A stretch of DNA of 64,000 nt from CAILUG01 sp903844415 (GTDB lineage: Bacteria; Pseudomonadota; Gammaproteobacteria; Pseudomonadales; Pseudohongiellaceae), in assembly GCA_947477655.1 (NCBI GenBank), contig CANJTS010000009.1, forward strand, positions 62,001 to 126,000, written 5' to 3'. The notes beneath the pieces are model-generated. The model did not search any database, was not told the DNA's origin, and saw nothing but the letters and a program-made list of their open reading frames with translations. The position numbers and the translations under genes were made by a program. Shown in pieces: positions 27,134 through 36,011 of the stretch (within the stretch, counting starts at the first letter, position 1; each line of letters opens with the position of its first letter).

Positions 27134-29479
27134 ATGCGTTCATGGATGATCGCATTCAGTCTTGGTGTGATCGTGTGCAGCTTCATTCCAAAGCTGCCAG
27201 CCCAATCTATTTGTTATGCGTTAATGGCAGTAAGTGTGCTGCTGCACCACTGGAGTTATACACGTTTGCCCGCAGCTTTTTCTACCGGCTGTAGCTGGTT
27301 GCTTCTATACGCCTCGTTTAGCATGGGTGAACTGTTGACCCCGACACTTGAAAACCAAGACCTGTGGGTGCAAGGCGTAGTGTGGAGTATGCCGCAGCAA
27401 ACCGACAGAGCGGTTCGATTTGAGTTTATGGTGGAGAAATTGTGTCCATTTGCGACTGCCCAGACCTGTGATTTCGGCAATCTGACTGCCCGCCGCCAAA
27501 AAGTTTTGATAAACGTTTATCAAAATATCGCTGTGCAACCAGGGCAACGGTGGCAATTGCAACTACGGTTACGTAGACCACATGGATTCGCCAACCCAGG
27601 CGGGTTCGATTACGAAGCCTGGCTTATGCAACAACAAATCCGGGCAACCGGTTATGTGCGTGAACACCCCGATAACCGTTTGTTAGTCAGCAATACAGGT
27701 CAACAAAAGTTCAATCGACTGCGCGCATCTTTGGCAAATAAACTGGCTAATATTGCCGCAGGAACTTTAACGTATGAGCCGCTAATCCGCGCCCTTACCA
27801 TAGGTGATGGAAATGGGATTACGGCTGACCAGTGGGATTTGTTTACTCGCACTGGCACCACCCATTTGATGGTGATATCAGGGTCTCATGTTAGCCTGAT
27901 TGCGCTCATTGTGTATCAACTAGCCCGGTGGTTATTTACACGGTTACCAAGTCTTTTATTACGATTTCCTGCTCCACCACTTGCAGCCGTGGTTGCCTTG
28001 AGTGGAGCATTTATCTACACGGGCTTAGCTGGATTCTCATTACCTGCGCAGAGAGCTATGTTAATGGTTGCGGTGTACCTAATTGGTATCCTCTGCCGCC
28101 GCCAAACTGCGGCCATCAACGCACTATCTCTAGCTTTGGCGTTGATCCTTATGGTGGATCCACTGGCTGCACAAAATGTTGGTTTTTGGTTGTCTTTTTG
28201 CGCTGTGGCAATTTTGCTTTTCAGTATTGCTGACTCAAAAAATGATCTACACCCGCCTAGTTTAACTAGCAAACTAGTGGCTAATTTCTGGGAACTTGTA
28301 CGTACACAATTGCTGATGTTTAGCGGTCTGTTGCCCCTCATGTTGATCTATTTCCATCAGATTAGTCTCTCTGCACCTTTTATCAACATGCTCGCCATAC
28401 CATTTATTAGTTTGCTGGTGGTGCCATTATGTTTGTTGTCGGTGACAGTCATGTGGATATGGCCCACCGGCAGTTTGTGGCTAATGTGGTGCATTGATTA
28501 TTTACTTAAGGTTTATCTGCAAATGTTGACATGGGTTAACGAACTAATTGCTGTGGATGTATTGCAACTGCCCACTGTTTCTACATTTGTGATGATTCTT
28601 ATTTGTATTCTGGTGTTGATTATTCAGTTTACACGCAGTGCGAGGGTACGATTACCGGCTCTAGTCATGTTGCCTGTAATCTTGTTTTGGCCTCGTACAA
28701 GAGGAGATGATGCTAGTGTCCGTTTGACTGTTCTTGATGTTGGGCAAGGACTTGCCGTGGTTGTAAGTACTCGTAACCATCATTTGCTGTATGACGCAGG
28801 GCCAGCTTTCAGTAGTCGCTTTGATGCAGGTAGCGATGTGGTGGTCCCCTATTTACAGAGTATGAATATCAGCCGACTCGATAACGTTATCATAAGCCAT
28901 GCGGATTCAGATCATGCAGGAGGCCTAAAGGGCATTGTTGAACGATATCCGACAGCACATTATTTCGGTTCCGACACTAATATTTTCCCTGATACCGTTG
29001 CAAGTGAACTGTGTAAGGCAGGTCAACACTGGAAGTGGGATACAGTGAACTTTGAAATACTTCATCCCGATGCATATAACTACAGTGACAACAATCTTTC
29101 CTGCGTTCTGAAAATTAAAATAGGTAAGTTTTCCATTTTACTGCCAGGCGATATTGAAAAATTGGTAGAGCGAAGCCTAGTCCAAAAAAATGATCTAAAG
29201 ACAAGCATCCTAATTGCCCCACATCACGGCAGCAGTACTTCTTCATCCCAATTGTTTATTAACGCACTTCAACCTGATTACGTAGTGTTCTCTAGTGGTT
29301 ATTTGAATCGTTTCAAACATCCGACTGCTGTAGTGCAAGCTCGTTATCATGATCAAGGCACCCAGGCTATGATCACTGCAAGTAGCGGAGCTATTACTTT
29401 TACTGTCCCGGAACACAGTGATATCACAGTCAATGAATATCGGCGCAGTAGACGACGTTTCTGGTCAGTAGAACCTTGA
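27134..29479 (+). CDS. comEC: DNA internalization/competence protein ComEC/Rec2
   Basis: 781 aa inner-membrane channel protein for uptake of transforming DNA. N-terminal helices and an OB-like DUF4131 segment (about 60-190), then the Competence domain with LTIGDGNGITADQWDLFTRTGTTHLMVISGSHVSLIALI and further helices, then a C-terminal metallo-beta-lactamase domain with DVGQGLAVVV, YDAGPAF and ISHADSDHAGG. A TTG at 27122 is in frame, but ATG 27134 begins a normal membrane anchor. It is followed by exbB, as in Pseudomonas. The preceding 289 bases (26845-27133) hold no recognised feature. Confidence 0.93.
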   Translation: MRSWMIAFSLGVIVCSFIPKLPAQSICYALMAVSVLLHHWSYTRLPAAFSTGCSWLLLYASFSMGELLTPTLENQDLWVQGVVWSMPQQTDRAVRFEFMVEKLCPFATAQTCDFGNLTARRQKVLINVYQNIAVQPGQRWQLQLRLRRPHGFANPGGFDYEAWLMQQQIRATGYVREHPDNRLLVSNTGQQKFNRLRASLANKLANIAAGTLTYEPLIRALTIGDGNGITADQWDLFTRTGTTHLMVISGSHVSLIALIVYQLARWLFTRLPSLLLRFPAPPLAAVVALSGAFIYTGLAGFSLPAQRAMLMVAVYLIGILCRRQTAAINALSLALALILMVDPLAAQNVGFWLSFCAVAILLFSIADSKNDLHPPSLTSKLVANFWELVRTQLLMFSGLLPLMLIYFHQISLSAPFINMLAIPFISLLVVPLCLLSVTVMWIWPTGSLWLMWCIDYLLKVYLQMLTWVNELIAVDVLQLPTVSTFVMILICILVLIIQFTRSARVRLPALVMLPVILFWPRTRGDDASVRLTVLDVGQGLAVVVSTRNHHLLYDAGPAFSSRFDAGSDVVVPYLQSMNISRLDNVIISHADSDHAGGLKGIVERYPTAHYFGSDTNIFPDTVASELCKAGQHWKWDTVNFEILHPDAYNYSDNNLSCVLKIKIGKFSILLPGDIEKLVERSLVQKNDLKTSILIAPHHGSSTSSSQLFINALQPDYVVFSSGYLNRFKHPTAVVQARYHDQGTQAMITASSGAITFTVPEHSDITVNEYRRSRRRFWSVEP

Positions 29480-29552
29480 TACCGGCAGTGAGGGTTAGGA
29501 TGGCCTAGCCTGAATATGGTAAAGTGCAGCAACCCTTAACGGAGTGCAGTGT

Positions 29553-30176
29553 GTGTTTGAAATAGTCCGGTCAGGTGGCTGGTTAATGCTGCCCATCATC
29601 TTATGTTCCATCATCGCGATAGCAATCATTATCGAACGTTTCTGGACGCTGAGTCCTGCACGAATTGCACCCCGCAATGCGTTGGCCGAAGTATGGGGCA
29701 AGATCAAGCACAACCAACTTGATGTCACCCAATTACGCGAATTGCGCATGTCTTCACCGTTAGGGCAAATTTTGGCAGCAGGTTTGGTTAATGCTAAAGC
29801 GGGTCGCACTGTTATGATCGAAAGTATAGAGTTGGCTGCATCCCATGTAGTACATGATATGGAGCGCTATCTGGGGACTCTCGGTACGATTGCATCAATT
29901 TCGCCTTTACTGGGCTTACTAGGAACTGTGTTTGGCATGATTCAGGTGTTCCAAGAAACAGTTAATGTCGGTAATGGGAATATAAGTGTGTTGGCGGGAG
30001 GTATTGCAGTTGCCCTGATCACAACAGCCGCGGGATTATGTGTTGCCATTCCTGCATTGTTTTTCCACCGTATGTTTCTGCGCAAAGTGGAAGCCCTAGT
30101 GGTGGAACTGGAACGCGAGTCCATAAAACTAGTGGATGCCTTGCACAGCAATCGTACCGTAGAAGTTCGTAGCTAA
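29553..30176 (+). CDS. exbB: ExbB/TolQ-family proton channel protein
   Basis: 207 aa. Begins MFEIVRSGGWLMLPIILCSIIAIAIIIERFWTL, then the cytoplasmic loop, then SPLLGLLGTVFGMIQVFQ and a last helix with LITTAAGLCVAIPALFFHR, the conserved MotA/TolQ/ExbB core. With ExbD it converts proton flow into movement of TonB. GTG 29553 is favoured over an earlier GTG (29544) because GGAG lies 9 bases upstream and the N-terminus then matches the family. Linked to exbD after 22 bases. Confidence 0.92.
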   Translation: MFEIVRSGGWLMLPIILCSIIAIAIIIERFWTLSPARIAPRNALAEVWGKIKHNQLDVTQLRELRMSSPLGQILAAGLVNAKAGRTVMIESIELAASHVVHDMERYLGTLGTIASISPLLGLLGTVFGMIQVFQETVNVGNGNISVLAGGIAVALITTAAGLCVAIPALFFHRMFLRKVEALVVELERESIKLVDALHSNRTVEVRS

Positions 30177-30198
30177 TGACGCCAGAAATTGCTTCGTC

Positions 30199-30618
30199 AT
30201 GAAATTTAAACGCACTCTAAAAGCTGATGTCATCATAGATCTCACTTCAATGATTGATGTTGTATTTATTCTGCTGCTATTTTTTATGTTGGCTACCTCA
30301 TTCAATCGCGATACCAACTTAATAATCAACTTGCCGGCTGCCAATGGGCAAAAAGTAAACGAGCCAGCCTTTCAAATCGATATTGAGATTGAACGAACCG
30401 GTGCTTATACCGTTAATGGTGTAGCTCAGGCAAATACGGATGTCCTATCTCTAATGAATGCCATTGCACAATTATCCGCGGGAGACCAGAGTGTTCCAGT
30501 CACTATTTCTGCGGATGCCAACACAACTCATCAAGCTGTAGTAACCGCCCTTGATGCAGTAGCCCGTCTAGGCATCAGCAGCATTAATATTGCCACGATC
30601 CAGACCGAGGCTAACTAA
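30199..30618 (+). CDS. exbD: ExbD/TolR-family biopolymer transport protein
   Basis: 139 aa. A single N-terminal helix carries the proton-site aspartate in DLTSMIDVVFILLLFFMLATSF (Asp near residue 20-23), and a periplasmic domain follows with VTISADANTTHQAVVTALDAVARLGISSINIAT. It partners the preceding ExbB and could energise the large TonB receptor at 15758. msbA begins 3 bases downstream. Confidence 0.93.
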   Translation: MKFKRTLKADVIIDLTSMIDVVFILLLFFMLATSFNRDTNLIINLPAANGQKVNEPAFQIDIEIERTGAYTVNGVAQANTDVLSLMNAIAQLSAGDQSVPVTISADANTTHQAVVTALDAVARLGISSINIATIQTEAN

Positions 30619-30620
30619 CT

Positions 30621-32393
30621 ATGGCTGCGCCCATTGGTAAAATTCTTGCTGGATTTATTATCTATAAACGCCTTTTAACGTACTTGCGACCCCTGTTGTG
30701 GGCATTTCTACTCAGTATTTTTGGTTTTATTCTATTTGGTGCTGCCACTGCTTGGTTTTCTGATCTTGTGCGGCAACTCATTGACAGCATACAGCTTGGT
30801 AACTCTATTAGTTCGGCGGAAAGATTACGTATTCCATTAACTTTAATGGCAATTGTGTTGGTACGGGCAGCTGGCGGATTTCTCGGCACCTACTTTATGT
30901 CTATGCTGGCATTTCAGATAGTGCATCGGATACGTTGCCAAATTATGGAATGTTTTCTGCGTTTGCCGTTGGCATTTCATGATCGCCAAACATCAGGGCA
31001 TTTACTTTCAACCGTTACCTTCAATGTTTCTCAAGTAAGTGCTGCAGTCAGTGATGCATTAACTGTCATGTTGCGTGAAGGTATTACAGTAATCGCCATT
31101 GTGCTTTATCTGCTGTATCTCAATTGGAAGCTAACTCTTATCTTTATCTCAGTTACGCCATTAATAAGTGCAGTGGTAATTTTTGCTTCTATGCGTTTTC
31201 GTAAATACAGCCACCGTATTCAGAATTCGATGGGTGATGTCACCCAAATTCTGAACGAAACACTCAAGGGTCTGAAAGTGATACGTACTTTTGGCGCCGA
31301 ACAACAATTGGCTAAACATTTTGCCGCAGCCAGTGCTCGTAATACCCAACAAAATATAAAGTTGGCAATCACTGCTGCAATCAGTGCTCCTATTGTTCAA
31401 TCGCTGGTTGCTGCATCTTTGTCTTTGCTTATTTGGTTTGCTATGGCACCACAGGCACTAGCTGCAATCACGCCTGGTCAATTTGTGGCCTTTATAATTG
31501 CTGCTGGAAATCTATTAAAACCAGTACGACAAACATCTAAAGTGAATGTGGACATTCAAAAGGGACTTGCTGCAGCCAGTAGTATTTTTGATTTACTTGA
31601 TACTCCTGTAGAAGTAGAAAAAGGGTCATACACCTGCCCTCGGGTAACAGGCAAAGTAGAATTCCGTGATATTGAATTTACTTATCATGCTGCTGCTGAA
31701 ATGGTGATAAACAAGCTCAGTTTTGTTTGTGAGCCGGGTACTAATGTTGCGATAGTTGGTAAATCTGGTAGTGGCAAAACCACTCTAGTTAATCTTATTC
31801 CACGTTTTTATGAACTGACCAGTGGGCATATTCTGCTTGATGATGTTCCACATACAGACTATACCCTACGTAATTTGCGTCAACAGATCGCACTCGTCAG
31901 CCAGCAGGTTGTGCTCTTTAATGGCACAATTTATGAAAATATTGCTTATGGTGAATTAGCTAACGCCAGCGAAACAGAAATCATACAAGCACTCACCACA
32001 GCCAACGCCATGGAATTTATTGAAGAATTACCGCTGGGTTTGCATACCCTTGTGGGCGACGATGGATTACTGCTTTCTGGAGGCCAACGGCAACGTCTAG
32101 CAATTGCCCGTGCCTTGCTTAAGGATGCTCCCATTTTAATTTTGGATGAAGCAACTTCTGCACTCGACACTGCCTCAGAACGATATATTCAAACTGCGCT
32201 GGACCGTTTGATGGTAGGACGAACCACATTGGTAATCGCACATCGCTTATCGACGATCGAAAAAGCAGATGTAATTCTTGTTATGGACAAAGGTAAAATC
32301 GTTGAGGTGGGTGCGCATCAGCAATTACTTGCCAAAGCTGGAGTTTATGCTCGCCTTTACCAAATGCAGTTTGCCGAAGTGGAAACTGTGTGA
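30621..32393 (+). CDS. msbA: Lipid A export ATP-binding/permease protein MsbA
   Basis: 590 aa half-transporter with six membrane helices (about 30-310) and an ABC domain. Walker A is GKSGSGKTTLVN, the signature is LLSGGQRQRLAIARALL, Walker B is ILILDEATSALD and the switch histidine is IAHRLST. It flips core-lipid A across the inner membrane. Length is as expected (E. coli 582). The last 4 bases overlap lpxK, which uses the lipid A precursor made upstream, and this coupling is conserved in many gammaproteobacteria. Confidence 0.95.
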   Translation: MAAPIGKILAGFIIYKRLLTYLRPLLWAFLLSIFGFILFGAATAWFSDLVRQLIDSIQLGNSISSAERLRIPLTLMAIVLVRAAGGFLGTYFMSMLAFQIVHRIRCQIMECFLRLPLAFHDRQTSGHLLSTVTFNVSQVSAAVSDALTVMLREGITVIAIVLYLLYLNWKLTLIFISVTPLISAVVIFASMRFRKYSHRIQNSMGDVTQILNETLKGLKVIRTFGAEQQLAKHFAAASARNTQQNIKLAITAAISAPIVQSLVAASLSLLIWFAMAPQALAAITPGQFVAFIIAAGNLLKPVRQTSKVNVDIQKGLAAASSIFDLLDTPVEVEKGSYTCPRVTGKVEFRDIEFTYHAAAEMVINKLSFVCEPGTNVAIVGKSGSGKTTLVNLIPRFYELTSGHILLDDVPHTDYTLRNLRQQIALVSQQVVLFNGTIYENIAYGELANASETEIIQALTTANAMEFIEELPLGLHTLVGDDGLLLSGGQRQRLAIARALLKDAPILILDEATSALDTASERYIQTALDRLMVGRTTLVIAHRLSTIEKADVILVMDKGKIVEVGAHQQLLAKAGVYARLYQMQFAEVETV

Positions 32394-33448
32394 AACAAAT
32401 ATTCCCTAGGGCTTGGTACAGTAAGTCACGCTGGGTTTGCCTGTTATATCCATTCAGTTTGTTGTACTTCTGTATTGCCCAAGTTAGGCGATACCGTTAC
32501 AAAACTTACCAAAATTCAGTCTTCAAAGCGGGTGTTCCTGTAATTGTTATTGGCAATATAACAACTGGCGGCACTGGTAAAACGCCACTCACTATTGCAC
32601 TGACAAACTACCTACTAGCACAGGGTAGGGTGCCTGCTATTTTAACTCGTGGCTATCAGGGCAAAGGAGCTGATTATCCATTGCATGTCACTCTTACTAC
32701 CCCTGTAGCAACAAGTGGCGACGAAGCCTTGTTGTTGGCACTCAATACCCGGGTTCCGGTAGTGGTAGATCCGCAACGTGCTCGTGGTGTGAAGTATCTG
32801 CAAAAACATTTTCAACCTGATGTCATTCTGTGTGATGACGGCTTGCAGCACTATGCATTAGCGAGGGATATGGAAATTGCAGTAGTGGATGGCATGCGCG
32901 GTTTTGGTAATTGTTTGTTACTGCCGGCTGGACCGCTGCGGGAATCGCCTACAAGGTTAACTGAAGTAGATTTTGTGATCGTCAACGGCACTGGTCCTAA
33001 AATTGACTTGCCCGCATTAAAACAACCGACCGTAGCTATGACCTTGCGACCAACAATGCTGGTTAATCTTGTGACAGGAGAACAATTACAATTACCCTTT
33101 CTCCATTTGCCAACTAAAGCGACTATATTTGCTGGTAAGATTCATGCTGTGGCAGGCATTGGCAATCCCGAGCGATTTTTTCAAGTTTTGCAAACACTGG
33201 GGCTTACTATCATTACCCATGAATTTTCTGATCATCATCAGTTCATCCACAATGATTTTAATTTTGGTGAAGCGAAGGTCGTTATCATGACAGAAAAAGA
33301 TGCGGTCAAATGTATGCAGTTTGCTACGAAGGAGTATTGGTACTTAAAAGTTGAAGCACAGTTACCGAGCAGCTTCCTGCAAGCGGTGCACGATCAACTT
33401 ACTGTAATATCTTCTGATAGATCCACCTCAGGATCAGCAACACTGTAA
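32390..33448 (+). CDS. lpxK: Tetraacyldisaccharide 4'-kinase LpxK
   Basis: 352 aa inner-membrane-associated P-loop kinase that phosphorylates lipid A disaccharide at the 4' position. The P-loop is GNITTGGTGKTP near residues 51-62, and ILTRGYQGKG and DDGLQHYALARDMEIAVVDG are family motifs. The GTG start at 32390 overlaps the msbA stop. ycaR, kdsB and murB follow, so this is an envelope-synthesis operon. Confidence 0.95.
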   Translation: MKQIFPRAWYSKSRWVCLLYPFSLLYFCIAQVRRYRYKTYQNSVFKAGVPVIVIGNITTGGTGKTPLTIALTNYLLAQGRVPAILTRGYQGKGADYPLHVTLTTPVATSGDEALLLALNTRVPVVVDPQRARGVKYLQKHFQPDVILCDDGLQHYALARDMEIAVVDGMRGFGNCLLLPAGPLRESPTRLTEVDFVIVNGTGPKIDLPALKQPTVAMTLRPTMLVNLVTGEQLQLPFLHLPTKATIFAGKIHAVAGIGNPERFFQVLQTLGLTIITHEFSDHHQFIHNDFNFGEAKVVIMTEKDAVKCMQFATKEYWYLKVEAQLPSSFLQAVHDQLTVISSDRSTSGSATL

Positions 33449-33478
33449 TTCGTATTTATTTAGAACAGGTAACCCGTC

Positions 33479-33676
33479 ATGTTAGACAAGAAATTATTAA
33501 GTATTCTGGCTTGTCCTCTGTGCAAGAGTAATCTGTACTATGACCAACATGCAGCCGAGCTGATTTGTTATGCGGACAGTCTGGCATTTCCGATTAGGGA
33601 TGGCATTCCCGTCATGCTGGATAATGAAGCCAGAGAAATTACCACTGAAGAAAAGGCTAAACGGCGAGCGCCATGA
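33479..33676 (+). CDS. ycaR: Trm112-family small protein YcaR
   Basis: 65 aa. LLSILACPLCKSNLYYDQHAAELICYADSLAFPIRDGIPVML is the Trm112/YcaR core, with a Cys pair that may bind zinc. It commonly lies between lpxK and kdsB. The last 4 bases overlap kdsB. In other organisms Trm112 proteins activate methyltransferases, but the bacterial role here is unsettled. Confidence 0.93.
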   Translation: MLDKKLLSILACPLCKSNLYYDQHAAELICYADSLAFPIRDGIPVMLDNEAREITTEEKAKRRAP

Positions 33677-34449
33677 AAACCCCTGCCGACCATCCGGAAT
33701 TTATTGTTGTCATCCCGGCTCGACTTAACTCTACACGCCTGCCAGGTAAACCCTTGCTGGATATCGGTGGCAAACCCATGTTGTTGTGGGTAGTGCAAAG
33801 AGCATTAGCTAGTCAGGCTACCGCAGTATATGTTGCTACCGATGATGAAAGCATACGCAGTGTTTGTGACGCAGCGGGTATCAAAGTTTGCATGACTAAT
33901 CCCGCTCATCCTTCTGGCACAGACCGCATTGCTGAAGTAGCAAGGCAGCTACAATTGCCTGCCGACACCATAGTAGTAAACGTGCAAGGAGATGAGCCAC
34001 TGATCCCGCCTGCTGTAATTAATCAGGTTGCCCTTAATTTGGCGCAGCGGGCCTACGCGGGTATTTGTACTTTGTATGCTCCAGTTAAAGATGATGCAGA
34101 ATTTAACAACCCTAATGCAGTGAAGCTGGTGACAGATACCAACGGTAAGGTCCTGTATTTTTCCAGAGCACCAATTCCTTACCCTCGAGATGGCTTAACT
34201 GTCAGTACCCTGCACCAGGCCAAACGTCATATTGGGCTCTATGCTTACAGGGTTGGAGTCTTGCAACAATTTGTGCAGTGGGCTCCTGCAGAGTTAGAAC
34301 AAGTAGAGAAACTGGAACAATTACGCGCTATGGCTCATGGCATATCGATTCATGCACAAGAGTGTTGTATGCCCATTCCAGCCGGCGTTGACACTCCAGA
34401 AGATCTCGCCGATGTACGTAACTACTTACAAAATTCTTATCAATCATGA
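33673..34449 (+). CDS. kdsB: 3-deoxy-manno-octulosonate cytidylyltransferase KdsB
   Basis: 258 aa cytosolic nucleotidyltransferase making CMP-Kdo for lipopolysaccharide core. The N-terminal VVIPARLNSTRLPGKPLLDIGGKPML is the CTP-binding motif. NVQGDEPLIPP and IPYPRDGL are further family signatures. Translation is probably coupled on both sides, since it overlaps ycaR by 4 bases and the phosphatase gene by 4 bases. Confidence 0.96.
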   Translation: MKTPADHPEFIVVIPARLNSTRLPGKPLLDIGGKPMLLWVVQRALASQATAVYVATDDESIRSVCDAAGIKVCMTNPAHPSGTDRIAEVARQLQLPADTIVVNVQGDEPLIPPAVINQVALNLAQRAYAGICTLYAPVKDDAEFNNPNAVKLVTDTNGKVLYFSRAPIPYPRDGLTVSTLHQAKRHIGLYAYRVGVLQQFVQWAPAELEQVEKLEQLRAMAHGISIHAQECCMPIPAGVDTPEDLADVRNYLQNSYQS

Positions 34450-34949
34450 GTCATCTTACTAAATCCAAGATAAAAATCTTGATGGTATGTCTGGGTAATA
34501 TCTGTCGATCGCCTACCGCCGAAGTTGTGTTACGGACGCAAATAAAAACAGCCGGCTTGGCTGACAGCATTAATGTGGATTCGGCAGGCACAAGTTTTTG
34601 GCATCAAGGTCAGGCTCCGGATTCACGTTCGATTTTGGCTGGCACTACCAGACTTTATGATTTGACTCCCTTGCGCGCCCGCCAAGTTGTGATGGCAGAT
34701 TTTTCTGAATTTGATCATATCCTGGCTATGGACACCCAAAACTTCAATGATCTGCAAGCGTTGTGCCCGTTGGAATATCAGCACAAACTCCAACTTTTGC
34801 TCGACTATGGCAACACAGGTTGGAGTGAAGTGCCCGATCCTTACAATGGTGGCAAGGATGGATTTGAACTGGTTCTCGATTTGATAGAAAGTGCCTGTTC
34901 AGATTTACTAACCAGTCTAATCAATGTCCATAAACTGCAGCGTCTCTAA
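34446..34949 (+). CDS. Low-molecular-weight protein-tyrosine phosphatase
   Basis: 167 aa. The active-site C-x5-R loop is in VCLGNICRSPTAE near residues 15-27, and the general acid Asp is in VPDPYNGG near residue 132. In Pseudomonas a homologue occupies the same place between kdsB and murB. Related enzymes (Wzb, YfkJ-like) act on tyrosine kinases of capsule synthesis, but no kinase is near, so the partner is unknown. Confidence 0.92.
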   Translation: MSHLTKSKIKILMVCLGNICRSPTAEVVLRTQIKTAGLADSINVDSAGTSFWHQGQAPDSRSILAGTTRLYDLTPLRARQVVMADFSEFDHILAMDTQNFNDLQALCPLEYQHKLQLLLDYGNTGWSEVPDPYNGGKDGFELVLDLIESACSDLLTSLINVHKLQRL

Positions 34950-34972
34950 TTCGTACAGCAAGTATTGTATTC

Positions 34973-35986
34973 ATGCACATTAAAGAAAATTTCGATCTCA
35001 AAAATTTCAATACCTTCCATGTGTCTGCACACGCTCGTTTTTTCTCTGAAATTTTTTCTTTAGAGCAATTACAAGAAGTGCAGGCATGGGCAAGAACCCA
35101 AAACTTACCTGTGTTGCTAATAGGTCAGGGCAGCAACATTTTGCTTAAACAAGATTTTCCTGGGCTAGTGATGGAGCTAAGCATCAAGGGCATTGAGGTA
35201 ATCGCCACGACTTCTGAGCATATAGACATTCGTGTTATGTGTGGCGAAATCTGGCATGAGGTAGTCTGTTGGAGCCTAGATCGGAATTATTACGGTTTGG
35301 AAAATCTTTCGCTCATACCCGGAACAGTAGGCGCTGCTCCCATCCAGAACATAGGAGCCTACGGTGTCGAAATAAAAGATACGCTGCTCGAACTAAGTGC
35401 TCTCGAAATATCTACTGGACAATTAGTGACCTTCTCTAATTCCCAATGCAAGTTCAGTTACCGTAATTCTATCTTCAAGAACGAATGCCGCGATCAATAC
35501 ATAATCTGCAGTGTTAGCTTGAGGTTAAGCGTATCTGCGCAATGCAATATCAATTACCCGGCGTTGCGGGAAGCATTCAAGGATATGCCTGCAAGCAGTA
35601 TCACTCCAGCACTGGTAAGTGCTCAAGTTTGTAAAATTCGCAGTAGTAAATTACCCGACCACGCTACCTTGGGTAATGCCGGTTCTTTTTTCTGGAATCC
35701 ACTTGTAGGCCTGCAACAGTTCAACGAGTTAAGACAGCAGTTCCCTGATATTGTCGGTTATCACGATGGTGATCAGGTAAAACTTGCTGCGGCGTGGTTA
35801 ATTGAGCAAGCTGGCTGGAAAGGTTATCGTGAAGGTGATGTTGGTGTTCACACCAACCACGCATTGGTGCTGGTCAATTATGGTAGTGCCAGCGGAGCCG
35901 ATCTAGTTGCCCTATCAAAAAAAATCCAGGCTACAGTACTGGTGAAATTTGGGGTTCAGCTGTGGCCAGAAGTACGGATCATCTAA
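34973..35986 (+). CDS. murB: UDP-N-acetylenolpyruvoylglucosamine reductase MurB
   Basis: 337 aa FAD-dependent cytosolic enzyme of peptidoglycan precursor synthesis. FAD-binding motifs are LLIGQGSNILL and LIPGTVGAAPIQNIGAYGVEI. The catalytic serine lies in LGNAGSFFWNP, and the late glutamate in LWPEV near the C-terminus. Type I MurB length. uvrC starts 26 bases later. Confidence 0.96.
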   Translation: MHIKENFDLKNFNTFHVSAHARFFSEIFSLEQLQEVQAWARTQNLPVLLIGQGSNILLKQDFPGLVMELSIKGIEVIATTSEHIDIRVMCGEIWHEVVCWSLDRNYYGLENLSLIPGTVGAAPIQNIGAYGVEIKDTLLELSALEISTGQLVTFSNSQCKFSYRNSIFKNECRDQYIICSVSLRLSVSAQCNINYPALREAFKDMPASSITPALVSAQVCKIRSSKLPDHATLGNAGSFFWNPLVGLQQFNELRQQFPDIVGYHDGDQVKLAAAWLIEQAGWKGYREGDVGVHTNHALVLVNYGSASGADLVALSKKIQATVLVKFGVQLWPEVRII

Positions 35987-36011
35987 GGTCAACTGGGCCC
36001 ACGAGCTGCTT